A stretch of DNA of 61,914 bases from positions 1 to 61,914 of the IMG/VR virus record IMGVR_UViG_3300050821_005615; one strand, written 5' to 3'. This document shows positions 14,320-23,047 of this stretch, piece by piece. Source of the DNA: a virus. Below the pieces are notes generated by a model. The model had not been told where the DNA came from. It made no database searches and saw only the letters and a list, made by a program, of their open reading frames with translations. Each line of letters begins with the position of its first letter. Within the stretch, counting starts at the first letter, position 1. The position numbers were made by a program, and so were the translations under genes.

Positions 14320-15105
14320 ATGAGCGGAAAAGACCCTGCATTTTTATTTTACTCTCAAAGATGGCTTGAAGGAACGGCAGAGTTTACATCCGCAGAGAAA
14401 GGTGTTTATATTGACTTATTAGCGCATCAACATCAAAAAGGAAGCCTCCCATTAGATACAAAAAGATTATGTAGACTTACATCTTTATCTGAAAGTGAAT
14501 TTTTACCATTTTGGGAAGGTATAAAACACAAATTTATTAAAAATTCGGATAACCGATTGGTTAACCGAACGCTTACCGAAATAACAAACGAACGGTCAAA
14601 CAAAGGTCATACCAATTCGATAAGCGGTAAGTTTGCTTCACTTATAAGGTCGGTTAGCCATTTGCCTACCGAATCAATAGAAAGTATAAAATCAGACTTC
14701 AATATTGATGATTTTATACCGTTTGATAAGGAAACAGCTACCAAACGGTTGACCGAATGGTTCTATAATCGGTTGAAAAGCATTATAAATATAAATAGAG
14801 ATATAAATAAGGATAGTAAGGAGGGTATGGGAGGAAAGAAAGGATTTAATACAACACCATTATATAGCCAATATAACGGATTACCAGAAGTTAAAGTTGG
14901 AGCAGCTATTCAATTATTTAAAATAACAAAACAGACAGATATTACATCAAAAGAGATTGACGGGCTTTGGAATATATTCAAAATACAGAATTTAACAGGT
15001 AAAAAATTCTATAAAGAAGAGGATGATATTTATAGCCATTTTATAAACTGGCTTAAAATGCAAAAAATAGAAGGGAATAAAAATAAAAGCCAATTTACTT
15101 TATGA
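14320..15105 (+). CDS. DUF1376-like replication-initiator / helicase-loader-type protein
   Basis: The first 80 residues (FLFYSQRWLEGTAEFTSAEKGVYIDLLAHQHQKGSLP) match the DUF1376-type N-terminal domain, a winged-helix-like module found in phage replication initiation proteins. The C-terminal half is a different, helical domain (EVKVGAAIQLFKI, WNIFKIQNLTGKKFY) of the kind seen in helicase loaders. The stop overlaps the start of the primase-helicase by 4 bases, supporting a joint role at the origin. Confidence 0.7.
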   Translation: MSGKDPAFLFYSQRWLEGTAEFTSAEKGVYIDLLAHQHQKGSLPLDTKRLCRLTSLSESEFLPFWEGIKHKFIKNSDNRLVNRTLTEITNERSNKGHTNSISGKFASLIRSVSHLPTESIESIKSDFNIDDFIPFDKETATKRLTEWFYNRLKSIININRDINKDSKEGMGGKKGFNTTPLYSQYNGLPEVKVGAAIQLFKITKQTDITSKEIDGLWNIFKIQNLTGKKFYKEEDDIYSHFINWLKMQKIEGNKNKSQFTL

Positions 15106-16874
15106 TTTCAGAAAGCAATATACAGTTAGTAAAGGATTCGGTAGTAACCTATGATGTGGTTAGTAGTTTCATTGCCTTAAAAAAGAAAGGAACTGATTAT
15201 GTTGCTTGTTGCCCGTACCATGATGAAAAAACACCTTCATTTTCCGTAAGTCCTGTTAAAAATATTTATAAATGTTTTGGATGTGGTAAATCAGGTAATG
15301 GGATAACATTTCTTATGGATCATGAAAGAATGTCTTTTATTGAGGCAATAAAATGGGTTGCTGAAAAAAATAATATAAGTATTGAAGAAGAATTTGTAAA
15401 AAAAATACCACTAAAACCGCAACCTCGTTTAGAAAAATTAAATAAGGATTTTATAGAGTACTTTGAAAAGCGTGGGATAAGTAATAATACTTTAATTCGT
15501 TTCGGAGTAACAGAATCTTTAGAGTGGATGCCGAAAGCTAAAAAAGAAGTACGTGCTGTTTGTTTTAATTACATACGAGACGAAGAAATAATAAATATTA
15601 AATTCAGGGCATCAAATAAGGATTTTAAAATGTCGAAGGATGCGGAGTTGATACTATATAACCTTGATGCAATAAAAGATGAAGAAAATATTTGTATTAC
15701 CGAAGGAGAGATTGATTGTATGAGTGTATTTGAATCGGGTTTTTATAATGTTGTTTCTGTTCCTAATGGTGCTGCCGCAAATGGTAATAACCAAAGACTT
15801 GAATATTTAAACAACTGTTGGAATTATTTTACCGATAAGACTAAAGTTATTTTAATGACTGATAATGATACCGCAGGTAATAAGTTAAGAGAAGAATTAG
15901 CAAGGCGTATCGGGTATGGTAAGTGTTATTTAGTGGATTATATGGAAGGATGTAAAGATGCTAATGAGGTATTAGTTAAATTTGGTAAAGAAGCATTAGC
16001 TAATATAATTGAAAATGCAAGAGTATATCCATTGGAAGGTGAAGTGCCAATGGATGATATGTTTGAAACGGTAATGGATTTTTATGAGAATGGTTATCCA
16101 GCAGGGTATGAATCTGGTATATCAATGGATTTTGATAATCATTTAAAATTCTATCCGGGACAGTTAACGATTGTTACAGGAATACCGGGTAGTGGTAAAA
16201 GTGAATTTGTAGATTTAATAATGACAAGTCTTAGTAAAAGGCATCAATGGAATTGGGGTGTTTGTAGCTTTGAGTGTGCGCCTGAATTTCACGTAACAAA
16301 ACTTGCAGAAAAATTTACAGGTAGAGCATTTGCATTTAGAAAAGACCCGTCAAATAGAATGAGTGGAGAACAATTAGGTAACGCAATTGGATTGATTGAT
16401 AAACATTTTAAGTTTATGAATTTAGATATTATTGACGTTACTATTGATGGGCTTATAAAAAAAGCAGAGGAGTTTGTTATAAGATACGGCATAAACGGGT
16501 TCTTATTCGACCCGTGGAACTGTATAGAGGCAAAAGGAGAAGGAACTGATTATATACTACAGTGCTTAAATAAACTTATAAATTTTTTAAGGAAATTCAG
16601 AGTTCATGGTATATTAGTTGCTCATCCTACTAAGTTACAAAAGGATAAGGGAACTGGTAAATATGAAGTCCCAACACTTTACAGCATATCAGGTTCAGCA
16701 CACTTTTTTAATAGAACAGATAACGGGATAAGCGTTTATAGAGACTTTCAAACAAATATGGTAGATGTACACGTTCAAAAGATAAAACAATACTGGTTAG
16801 GTAAATTAGGAATGTGCAGTTTTTCTTTTGATACTGATAAACGAAGTTATTTTCCAATTGAAAATTTTAATTAA
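15102..16874 (+). CDS. Bifunctional DNA primase-helicase (T7 gp4/Twinkle-like)
   Basis: The 590-aa product has three parts. A DnaG-type zinc domain has Cys37, His40, Cys58 and Cys61 (CCPYHDEKTPSFSV, CFGCGKSGNG). A Toprim domain follows with Glu201 in CITEGEID and Asp254/Asp256 in LMTDNDTAG. A RecA-like helicase domain has Walker A GIPGSGKS at about 360-367 and a hydrophobic Walker B near FLFDPWN. The enzyme primes lagging-strand synthesis and unwinds the fork. Start chosen at the 4-base overlap with the upstream gene. Confidence 0.92.
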   Translation: MISESNIQLVKDSVVTYDVVSSFIALKKKGTDYVACCPYHDEKTPSFSVSPVKNIYKCFGCGKSGNGITFLMDHERMSFIEAIKWVAEKNNISIEEEFVKKIPLKPQPRLEKLNKDFIEYFEKRGISNNTLIRFGVTESLEWMPKAKKEVRAVCFNYIRDEEIINIKFRASNKDFKMSKDAELILYNLDAIKDEENICITEGEIDCMSVFESGFYNVVSVPNGAAANGNNQRLEYLNNCWNYFTDKTKVILMTDNDTAGNKLREELARRIGYGKCYLVDYMEGCKDANEVLVKFGKEALANIIENARVYPLEGEVPMDDMFETVMDFYENGYPAGYESGISMDFDNHLKFYPGQLTIVTGIPGSGKSEFVDLIMTSLSKRHQWNWGVCSFECAPEFHVTKLAEKFTGRAFAFRKDPSNRMSGEQLGNAIGLIDKHFKFMNLDIIDVTIDGLIKKAEEFVIRYGINGFLFDPWNCIEAKGEGTDYILQCLNKLINFLRKFRVHGILVAHPTKLQKDKGTGKYEVPTLYSISGSAHFFNRTDNGISVYRDFQTNMVDVHVQKIKQYWLGKLGMCSFSFDTDKRSYFPIENFN

Positions 16875-16953
16875 ATACTATCCCGATACAGAAACAAGAA
16901 TAAAAGCAAGAAAGTGTGCTTATGTATTAAACCTTATAACTTCAACTGAATGA
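16858..16953 (+). CDS. Possible 31-aa protein with TTG start
   Basis: A frame distinct from the primase opens at TTG 16858 and reads KILIKYYPDTETRIKARK, ending with TGA at 16951-16953, 3 bases before the next gene. The peptide looks protein-like and fills the gap, but the start codon is uncertain and the overlap with the primase is 17 bases. Confidence 0.35.
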   Translation: MKILIKYYPDTETRIKARKCAYVLNLITSTE

Positions 16954-16956
16954 TTT

Positions 16957-17169
16957 ATGACAGTAGATTTATTAAACGATTTAAGATACGATAGACAAAA
17001 TAAGAGAAGATTAAAAAAGAAGTTAGTCTTTAAAAGGAGAATATATTATTTTAAAGAGTATTGTAGAATAAACAGACAGTTACAAAGTGCAGTAGGTATA
17101 TTTTCAAAACCAACTATGCCAAAAGGATTACCATTATACACGGTTGATTATTTAAAAAAACATAAATAA
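16957..17169 (+). CDS. Unknown 70-aa highly basic protein
   Basis: Very rich in Arg and Lys (RQNKRRLKKKLVFKRRIYY), suggesting nucleic-acid binding. It starts 3 bases after the small upstream frame and its last base is shared with the next ATG (TAATG). No family recognised. Confidence 0.6.
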   Translation: MTVDLLNDLRYDRQNKRRLKKKLVFKRRIYYFKEYCRINRQLQSAVGIFSKPTMPKGLPLYTVDYLKKHK

Positions 17170-17426
17170 TGATAAATAATAAAAACCACACATACACCTT
17201 TGAAAGGAACGGTATAAGTGCAGAAGTAAACGCAAATTGCAGTCAGGATGATAGTATATCCTTAACCTTTCCACAAGTAGATGATGGTAATAGGTTTTGT
17301 GTAGATGTGCAATCAGTATTTATAAATGGCATAAACATATACGACTTCATAAGAAATTCAGAAATAGAAGAACAGATTATTACTAAAGGGGAAGAGTTGT
17401 GTTTCGGTCTTTTTAATGAACTTTAA
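17169..17426 (+). CDS. Unknown 85-aa acidic protein
   Basis: The sequence looks beta-rich (HTYTFERNGISAEVNAN, RFCVDVQSVFING) with an acidic C-terminus (EEQIITKGEELCFGLFNEL). Coupled to the preceding gene by a TAATG overlap. No family recognised. Confidence 0.6.
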   Translation: MINNKNHTYTFERNGISAEVNANCSQDDSISLTFPQVDDGNRFCVDVQSVFINGINIYDFIRNSEIEEQIITKGEELCFGLFNEL

Positions 17427-17434
17427 AAAATAAA

Positions 17435-17466
17435 TTTGGTTATTAAATTACTTTTACTACTTTTAC
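17435..17466 (+). promoter_or_regulatory. Promoter TTTG-N19-TACTTTTAC
   Basis: TTTG (17435-17438) and TACTTTTAC (17458-17466) are 19 bases apart, the same geometry and -7 wording as the promoter at 13760-13790. The next ATG is only 4 bases downstream, so a transcript starting here would be leaderless or nearly so for that gene. Confidence 0.6.
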
Positions 17467-17469
17467 AAA

Positions 17470-17631
17470 ATGGACGATAAATTTAAAACAATAAAAGTTT
17501 TAACGGATTCAGTGAAGGATTTAAATTTAATAGCTGCTATCACAGGTGAGAAACAATATCAAGTTGTTGAACGGTTATCTAAAATCGAAAAGAAAGAAGT
17601 TACTAAACCAAACAAACCAAAAAATAAATAA
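17470..17631 (+). CDS. Small RHH-like or helical protein (53 aa)
   Basis: Begins MDDKFKTIKVLTDSVKDL followed by a helix-turn-helix-like NLIAAITGEKQYQVVERLSKIE and a basic Lys/Pro tail. The short beta strand plus two helices recall ribbon-helix-helix proteins. Its TAA shares a base with the next ATG (TAATG). It lies immediately after a promoter. Confidence 0.5.
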   Translation: MDDKFKTIKVLTDSVKDLNLIAAITGEKQYQVVERLSKIEKKEVTKPNKPKNK

Positions 17632-17870
17632 TGAAATTACTTTTTACCATTACACTACTACTAACATTTTTATTCCCCAATGCTCAAACAAAAGTAAAGA
17701 CAGATACTACGCATAAGGTAGTTAATGATACACTTGTAATTTTAAGTTTTAAAGAAGCACAAGTATTAGCAGAGTGGATAGATAAACAAAACGCTCCGCA
17801 TCAAGAAGTAAAACAACTGGAACAATTCATTTACGATAGAGTTAAAATTATACCACGAACACAAAAATAA
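17631..17870 (+). CDS. Exported small protein with signal peptide
   Basis: Residues 1-19 (MKLLFTITLLLTFLFPNAQ) form a typical Bacteroidota signal peptide ending at Gln, leaving about 60 mature residues with a helical C-terminal half. No domain recognised. Coupled by TAATG overlap to the preceding gene. Confidence 0.6.
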   Translation: MKLLFTITLLLTFLFPNAQTKVKTDTTHKVVNDTLVILSFKEAQVLAEWIDKQNAPHQEVKQLEQFIYDRVKIIPRTQK

Positions 17871-17874
17871 ACTA

Positions 17875-18348
17875 ATGACACCTTCTGAATTTAAAATTAC
17901 TCATCCTGAATATAGCCATCTTGAAGGTATTGACTTATGGAATAAAATGGAGGATACTTTTATAAGTAACCATAAGAACGATAATCCTGAAATAATAAAA
18001 GATTGGATGGGGAATGTTATAGATGAAGGAATGGAAATAGTTTTTATCCAAACAAAAAAGACATATATGCAATTCGGTATGTTTATCCCATTACAAGATG
18101 GCACTCATAAGGAAATGTATGCAGATAAAATACCTGATGAAGAATGTTGGGAAGTAAGTGAACCAGTAAAAATATTTAAGGATGATGGTGGACTAAGATT
18201 TGAAACAAATAAAGGTGAATATACCTTTATACAACCGTTGTCAATGGTAAAGTTTTTAATAGGTCAAAATACTCTGTTAGGAATTAAAGGAATATCTGAT
18301 ACTAAACAACAAGATAACGGCAATGCGTACAAGAAACAAACCATATAA
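17875..18348 (+). CDS. Unknown 157-aa protein
   Basis: An acidic protein starting MTPSEFKITHPEYSHLEGIDLW with a beta-rich middle (MEIVFIQTKKTYMQFGMFIPL) that reads like a small barrel. No family recognised. It overlaps the small membrane gene that follows by 26 bases. Confidence 0.6.
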   Translation: MTPSEFKITHPEYSHLEGIDLWNKMEDTFISNHKNDNPEIIKDWMGNVIDEGMEIVFIQTKKTYMQFGMFIPLQDGTHKEMYADKIPDEECWEVSEPVKIFKDDGGLRFETNKGEYTFIQPLSMVKFLIGQNTLLGIKGISDTKQQDNGNAYKKQTI

Positions 18349-18472
18349 CATACCACTACATAAGATGAGTAGTTATCATTATAAAATAAACTGGGAGAAC
18401 TTAATATCTTTTTTATTTATTCTAATATCGGGGGTTTGGTTGGTTGAACTTATTTTAAATTATAAAAAATAA
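18323..18472 (+). CDS. Small membrane protein (49 aa)
   Basis: ATG 18323 opens a basic N-terminus followed by one hydrophobic segment (LISFLFILISGVWLVELIL) and a short basic tail, indicating a single-pass membrane protein. It ends 2 bases before the GroES-like gene. The overlap with the upstream gene is larger than usual, so the start could be the internal ATG at 18365. Confidence 0.45.
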   Translation: MRTRNKPYNIPLHKMSSYHYKINWENLISFLFILISGVWLVELILNYKK

Positions 18473-18474
18473 CA

Positions 18475-18768
18475 ATGAGCATAAAGATTAAACCGCAGGG
18501 TAAAAAGTTAATTGCATTACCATTAAAAACAGAAAATTTCGTAACTAAACATGGTCTTGAGATAGTAGATACTGTTTTAGCTTACGCTAAAGTGGTAGAG
18601 GTGAGTGATGAATTGAGTGATGTTTACACCGTTGGAGATATTATTCAACATCCTGTTGGTAGCGGTGTTGGAATATTTTATAATAAAGAACATTCACTAT
18701 ACATAAGACAAGACGAAATTTGGGGAATAGTTACCGAAATAGATGATAAAAAAGCAAGTAAAAAATGA
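18475..18768 (+). CDS. GroES/Cpn10-like co-chaperonin
   Basis: The 97-aa product has the Cpn10 order: KIKPQGKKLIALPL at the start, a mobile-loop-like ENFVTKHGLEIVDT, YAKVVEVSDE, then VGDIIQHPVGSGVGIFYNKEHSLYIRQDEIWGIV at the end. GroES caps the GroEL chamber; some phages encode their own version to fold capsid proteins (T4 gp31 is the known case). Length is normal. No GroEL is seen, so it would use the host chaperonin. Confidence 0.75.
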   Translation: MSIKIKPQGKKLIALPLKTENFVTKHGLEIVDTVLAYAKVVEVSDELSDVYTVGDIIQHPVGSGVGIFYNKEHSLYIRQDEIWGIVTEIDDKKASKK

Positions 18769-19493
18769 GTAACCCAAAATTCCCATTTATTATCTTAGTA
18801 AAGTACGCAACAAGGGGAAGGGTAGAGCGATTCTTTGAGGGTATGGAGACTATTTATAACCTTGCCTCACAAGTTGATTATATAAGGGTTTTAATTACAG
18901 CAGACGAGGATGATTTAACCATGAATAATGATGATGTAAAAGAACGTATTTCAAAGTACAAAAATGCTCATGTTATTTACGGTAAAAGTAATAATAAAAT
19001 CCACGCAATAAACCGTGATTTTGATATAATGCCTGAATCACATAAAGACTGGAATATTTTAGCTAATTTTTCTGACGATATGCGATGGAATATTCCAATG
19101 TGGGATGATTATATAAGAGTACATTTTAATTCTGTATTCCCTGAAACATTAGACGGTTACATGGCTTATTTAGATGTAGATACTCAATCAGCATTATCAA
19201 CTTTATACATAGCTGGCAGACCGTTTTATGAAAGATTTGGATTTATATATGACCCACAGTTTGTTTCTCTGTTTTGTGATAATTTAATAGAGGATTGCGC
19301 TAAACACATTGGTAAGTACCATTATACAGGTTTTACAATTTATAAGCATTTAAATCCTTGTTATGGACATATAGAAGAAGATACCATGTTTAGGCAACAA
19401 CAGGATATTGGGTGGGATGTAGATAATAAACTGTACTATAAAATAAAAGACGAAATAGGTATCTATAATTACTTAAAACAATTTAATTTATAA
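18765..19493 (+). CDS. Glycosyltransferase-like protein (GT-A fold)
   Basis: The 242-aa product opens PFIILVKYATRGRVERFFEGMETI and has a nucleotide-sugar-binding region ending in ILANFSDDMRWN, a GT-A type DxD variant. The rest (WDDYIRVHF, GFIYDPQFVSLFCDNL) also fits a GT2-like enzyme. First of a run of sugar-transfer genes. It overlaps the GroES-like gene by 4 bases. Confidence 0.65.
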   Translation: MSNPKFPFIILVKYATRGRVERFFEGMETIYNLASQVDYIRVLITADEDDLTMNNDDVKERISKYKNAHVIYGKSNNKIHAINRDFDIMPESHKDWNILANFSDDMRWNIPMWDDYIRVHFNSVFPETLDGYMAYLDVDTQSALSTLYIAGRPFYERFGFIYDPQFVSLFCDNLIEDCAKHIGKYHYTGFTIYKHLNPCYGHIEEDTMFRQQQDIGWDVDNKLYYKIKDEIGIYNYLKQFNL

Positions 19494-19496
19494 ACA

Positions 19497-19706
19497 ATGG
19501 AAAAAGTATTTGATGGTTATTCCGAAGCCTGCCAAAATGCAGTATTAGAATCAAGAAAACAAAAAGATAAGATACTGTATGTTTTTAATAAAGTTATCAA
19601 TGGAGTAAAATATGTTTTAACAGACGATGAAAAATCAACTGGTAACTTACTACAATCTTATCAGAATGGAATGGTTTATGAAAAACCAAAAGAAGAAACA
19701 AAATGA
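19497..19706 (+). CDS. Unknown 69-aa protein
   Basis: A small protein (EKVFDGYSEACQNAVLESRK) with a predicted helix then a beta-rich middle. No family recognised. It overlaps the next glycosyltransferase gene by 4 bases, so it belongs to the same cassette. Confidence 0.55.
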   Translation: MEKVFDGYSEACQNAVLESRKQKDKILYVFNKVINGVKYVLTDDEKSTGNLLQSYQNGMVYEKPKEETK

Positions 19707-20335
19707 ACCAACCATTATTAAGTATATTAATTCCGACAGTTTCAGGCAGGGAGGATGTGTTGAACAAATTCATGGTAAAACATTTTAATGATAATGTTGA
19801 TGAATTAATTTACGGAGAATATCGGATAATTGGCGAAAACTTAGAAGTGATAATTTTAAAAGATAATAAAGAAATTACAATAGGCGAAAAAAGAGAGCAA
19901 CTCTATCAATCTGCAAATGGTTTATTTAGCTGGCAAATCGATGACGATGATGATATATCCGACAATGCAATAGAACTAATACTTAATTCGATTAAATCAA
20001 ATCCTGAAATAGACTGTATAACTTTCGAGGAATATTGCAATATGGACGGTAAAGAATATAAAAGTAATCATAGTTTAACTTATTCAGGATGGTATGGGGA
20101 TGGTTCTCACCTATTGCATGACGGCTTCCATTTTCACCGCACACCTTTTTTTAAATCAGTTATTAAAACATCAATTGCACAATCAGTACCCATAAAACAC
20201 GTTAGATTCGGAGAAGATAATTTTTGGGCTGATGATTTACATAAACATCTGAAAACAGAGATACATATTTCTGAACAACTATACTTATATATCCATAAAC
20301 CTACAAACTTTAATGAAAGGTATGGTATCAAATAA
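19703..20335 (+). CDS. Family 2-like glycosyltransferase
   Basis: The 210-aa product begins LLSILIPTVSGREDVLNKF, as GT2 enzymes do, and has the metal/nucleotide-sugar motif WQIDDDDDIS about 100 residues in. A later GEDNFWADDLHKHL segment matches the ED(W) acceptor-site motif. The predicted role is transfer of a sugar from a nucleotide-sugar to a glycan. Confidence 0.75.
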   Translation: MNQPLLSILIPTVSGREDVLNKFMVKHFNDNVDELIYGEYRIIGENLEVIILKDNKEITIGEKREQLYQSANGLFSWQIDDDDDISDNAIELILNSIKSNPEIDCITFEEYCNMDGKEYKSNHSLTYSGWYGDGSHLLHDGFHFHRTPFFKSVIKTSIAQSVPIKHVRFGEDNFWADDLHKHLKTEIHISEQLYLYIHKPTNFNERYGIK

Positions 20336-20711
20336 AAAATTAAGCAATAAAGCTCGTAGTATATTAACAAGTAGAGTATGGGATTACAATGAATGGTGCG
20401 AAACTAATACCAATGAAAGTATAAGAAATATGTACTACATTTTACAGTACAGAAATAAAATGCTTTTGGATAAAAAACAAAAAATATACGGTGTTGATGA
20501 GGTAATGGTTGGACAAGTATCGGCAGCTTATTTATCACTTGATTTCCCATATTACTTAGTGCTGCATGAGTTCTATAATTTTATGTATGAAAAATTATAC
20601 ATAAAAAAAGAAAAATATTGTTCATTTACTTATAGCAGTTATACGGAGGGGAATAAAATTAATAAACCAACATTTTGGCAAAAATTTAAAGATTATTTTA
20701 AATGGACTTAG
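20313..20711 (+). CDS. Unknown 132-aa protein in the sugar-transfer cassette
   Basis: A basic, Tyr/Trp-rich protein (SRVWDYNEWCETNTNESIRNMYY, DFPYYLVLHEFYNFMYEK) likely helical. It overlaps the upstream GT gene by 23 bases and the next by 10. A start at ATG 20322 would shorten it by 3 codons. No family recognised. Confidence 0.55.
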   Translation: MKGMVSNKKLSNKARSILTSRVWDYNEWCETNTNESIRNMYYILQYRNKMLLDKKQKIYGVDEVMVGQVSAAYLSLDFPYYLVLHEFYNFMYEKLYIKKEKYCSFTYSSYTEGNKINKPTFWQKFKDYFKWT

Positions 20712-21382
20712 TATCAGGTAAAGCAGTAATTATATCGGCAGGAATAACGGGCTGGTATCCGGCAGGAGTAAAAAGATTGGTAAGGACGTTGAACTTTGAA
20801 GGGTGGGGAGGTTCGATATTAACATGGACTGATTATTTACCTGAATGCCCAAATCATAATGATATACCTTATTATTTTAAAATAGCAGCATTTGAAGAAG
20901 CTATAAAGCAAGGTTTCACGCATATTCTTTGGGTTGATGCAAGTTTTTTCGCCGTTAGGAATCCAATGCAAATGTTTGATATAATGAATGAACAGGGTTT
21001 TTGGTTTTTTAGTTCAGGATATAATTTAGCACAATCAGTAAATGATAACGCCTTACATTATGTAGGTAAAACAAGAGATGAAGCAGAGCAACAAATTGAG
21101 TGGGCAAGCGGATGCGTAGGCATTAATTTAGAAAATCCTGATGGTAAAAAACTTTATGAAGGATGGAAAAAATACATGGATGCAGGATTAAGTAAAGGTA
21201 GCAGATTGCATGACAACCAAAGTTCAGATAAACGATTTCTTTTCCACCGGCAAGACCAAAGTTGTCTTAATTTAGCTATTTGGGATTTAGGATTAAAAAA
21301 TGAAAGAGTAAACGACATGATTGCCTATAAAGGAACTAATTACAATCCTGATAAAATAATTTGGTTTATACAAAGTTTATGA
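20702..21382 (+). CDS. Glycosyltransferase-like protein (GT8-type)
   Basis: The 226-aa product has a GT-A core: KAVIISAGITGWYPAGVKRL at the N-terminus, then ILWVDASFFAVRNP, a D-x-D-like motif of GT8-family enzymes, and HDNQSSDKRFLFHRQDQSCLN near the C-terminus, typical of retaining GT8 enzymes. The target sugar is unknown. Confidence 0.6.
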   Translation: MDLVSGKAVIISAGITGWYPAGVKRLVRTLNFEGWGGSILTWTDYLPECPNHNDIPYYFKIAAFEEAIKQGFTHILWVDASFFAVRNPMQMFDIMNEQGFWFFSSGYNLAQSVNDNALHYVGKTRDEAEQQIEWASGCVGINLENPDGKKLYEGWKKYMDAGLSKGSRLHDNQSSDKRFLFHRQDQSCLNLAIWDLGLKNERVNDMIAYKGTNYNPDKIIWFIQSL

Positions 21383-22176
21383 TAGCAGTATTATCCGCAA
21401 CCGAAAATGATTTTTACGCATATCCATTACCTATAGTAGTTTGGACATGGTATAAATTAGGAATTAAAAGTATTGTATTTACTCCTGAAAATGTAGGTAG
21501 TAAAATTGAATTAGCAAAAAAGTATTGTGGTGAAATGACTTCATTCCATACTTTTAAATGTGAAGAAAGAAAAGAGGCAACTTACGCTCAAACAAGTAGA
21601 TTATTTGGTGCAACTGTAGTTGAAGATGAAAATGAAATTTTAATAACAGGGGATTCAGACCTTGCAGTTTTTGGTAATCAATTTGAGCAATTTAAGGATA
21701 GTGAGGTTAGAATAATTGGGGCAGACCTGTTAAGTGATGAAATGAATCAATTCCCGATGTGTTTTATAGGGATGCCTGTTTATAAATGGAAAGACATATT
21801 TTGTTTAAGAGGGGACACATTGCAAATGGCATTAGATGATACAGTAGGTAATCTTGAATCTATTTCATTTCGTGGGGACTTTTGGGGGTACGACCAATGG
21901 CTTGCTTATCAAACTATAACAAGAAGTGGGGTGAAGATATTTAAAAACTCAAGAGCTAAGATGCCTGAAAGGTTTGCAATGAATAGGTGTGATAGAGATA
22001 ATATTTTTTGGGAAAAAGATTTAACTAAACAAACGATGGACGCTCATTTGTGGAGACCATTATTTGAAGCAGAAAATTTTGAAAAATTAATGAAATTATT
22101 AAAGTTCTTTTATCCTGACGAAAATTACGATTGGTTAACATCATATAATTCCGAATATTTAAAAATAATAGAATGA
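21379..22176 (+). CDS. Glycosyltransferase-like protein (GT-A DxD)
   Basis: Contains a LITGDSDLAVFG motif (DxD) after a Rossmann-like N-terminus (MIAVLSATENDFYAYPLPIV). I choose ATG 21379 because it forms an ATGA overlap with the preceding TGA; an upstream in-frame ATG at 21361 would add six residues inside the previous gene. 265 residues. Part of the same cassette. Confidence 0.6.
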   Translation: MIAVLSATENDFYAYPLPIVVWTWYKLGIKSIVFTPENVGSKIELAKKYCGEMTSFHTFKCEERKEATYAQTSRLFGATVVEDENEILITGDSDLAVFGNQFEQFKDSEVRIIGADLLSDEMNQFPMCFIGMPVYKWKDIFCLRGDTLQMALDDTVGNLESISFRGDFWGYDQWLAYQTITRSGVKIFKNSRAKMPERFAMNRCDRDNIFWEKDLTKQTMDAHLWRPLFEAENFEKLMKLLKFFYPDENYDWLTSYNSEYLKIIE

Positions 22177-22490
22177 AACACTTAATTTTATTAGCTATTG
22201 TTTGCACTTTATTTTCATGTGCAACTGAAAAAAATGCTTTAGATAGTTGGATAGGTAAAACAAAGCATGACTTAATAATGGAAGCTGGTTATCCAACAAG
22301 GATTGACCCTGATGGAGATGGTGGGGAAGTATTATTATGGTCGCAGGATTTATATAATCCATTTACTGGTAATAAATTTTATAAGTACACAATGTATTTT
22401 GTAAATAAGAATGATATTGTTTATCATTGGTTAGTACAACAAGGAGCAATACCACCTCAACAATTAGATATATCACTTTTTATAAGATAA
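22173..22490 (+). CDS. Small lipoprotein (lipobox LFSC)
   Basis: The N-terminus MKHLILLAIVCTLFSCATEK is a lipoprotein signal peptide with the lipobox Cys at residue 16. The mature part (DSWIGKTKHDLIMEAGYPTRIDPDGDG) has a SmpA/OmlA-like flavour. A protein anchored in the host envelope may alter surface properties. Coupled to the upstream GT gene by a 4-base overlap. Confidence 0.65.
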   Translation: MKHLILLAIVCTLFSCATEKNALDSWIGKTKHDLIMEAGYPTRIDPDGDGGEVLLWSQDLYNPFTGNKFYKYTMYFVNKNDIVYHWLVQQGAIPPQQLDISLFIR

Positions 22491-22492
22491 TT

Positions 22493-23041
22493 ATGGAACT
22501 AAGTTTTGGACAGCGTTACGATGAAGGATTAATACAGCCGTGGTTTACTCATGGGGCTTTGGATGAAATAAAAGGAATGGATTTAAGTGATAAAAATGTA
22601 ATCATGTTCGGTTCTGGCATGGGTGATAAGTGGTTAAGCCAACGTTGTAAAAAATTAGTGATAGTAGAAAGAAAGGAAGAATGGTATAGTAAAGGAGCAA
22701 GTATAGCAAGCGAAAATATGACATATTTATTTCGTCCTTGTAATGATAGCGATGGTAAAGCAGATTATTATTTAGAAATACCAAATGATACAGAATTTGA
22801 TGTTATTATCAACGATGATTCCTATAGAACTGAATGTTGTGAAGTAGCAATAGATTATTTTAAAAAACGTAATGGCGGTATTTTAATATGTGATAATTAT
22901 TGGCAAGATTTTGTTTGGAAAAGTCCTATTGCTATTGAATGGTTAGAGCCGTTTGAAAAACATATTCATATTCAAGAAAATCATACAGACTTTGAAAATG
23001 AAGGATGTTCATGGAAAACCGCAATAATATTTATTAAATAG
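22493..23041 (+). CDS. SAM-dependent methyltransferase-like protein
   Basis: The 182-aa product has DKNVIMFGSGMGDKWLSQRC (a SAM-binding glycine loop), then VIVERKEEWY, and FDVIINDDSYRTECCEVAIDYFKKRNGGILICDNYW, resembling class I methyltransferases. I start at ATG 22493; an upstream in-frame ATG at 22427 would lie inside the lipoprotein gene. The substrate is unknown. Confidence 0.65.
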   Translation: MELSFGQRYDEGLIQPWFTHGALDEIKGMDLSDKNVIMFGSGMGDKWLSQRCKKLVIVERKEEWYSKGASIASENMTYLFRPCNDSDGKADYYLEIPNDTEFDVIINDDSYRTECCEVAIDYFKKRNGGILICDNYWQDFVWKSPIAIEWLEPFEKHIHIQENHTDFENEGCSWKTAIIFIK

Positions 23042-23047
23042 TTAATA

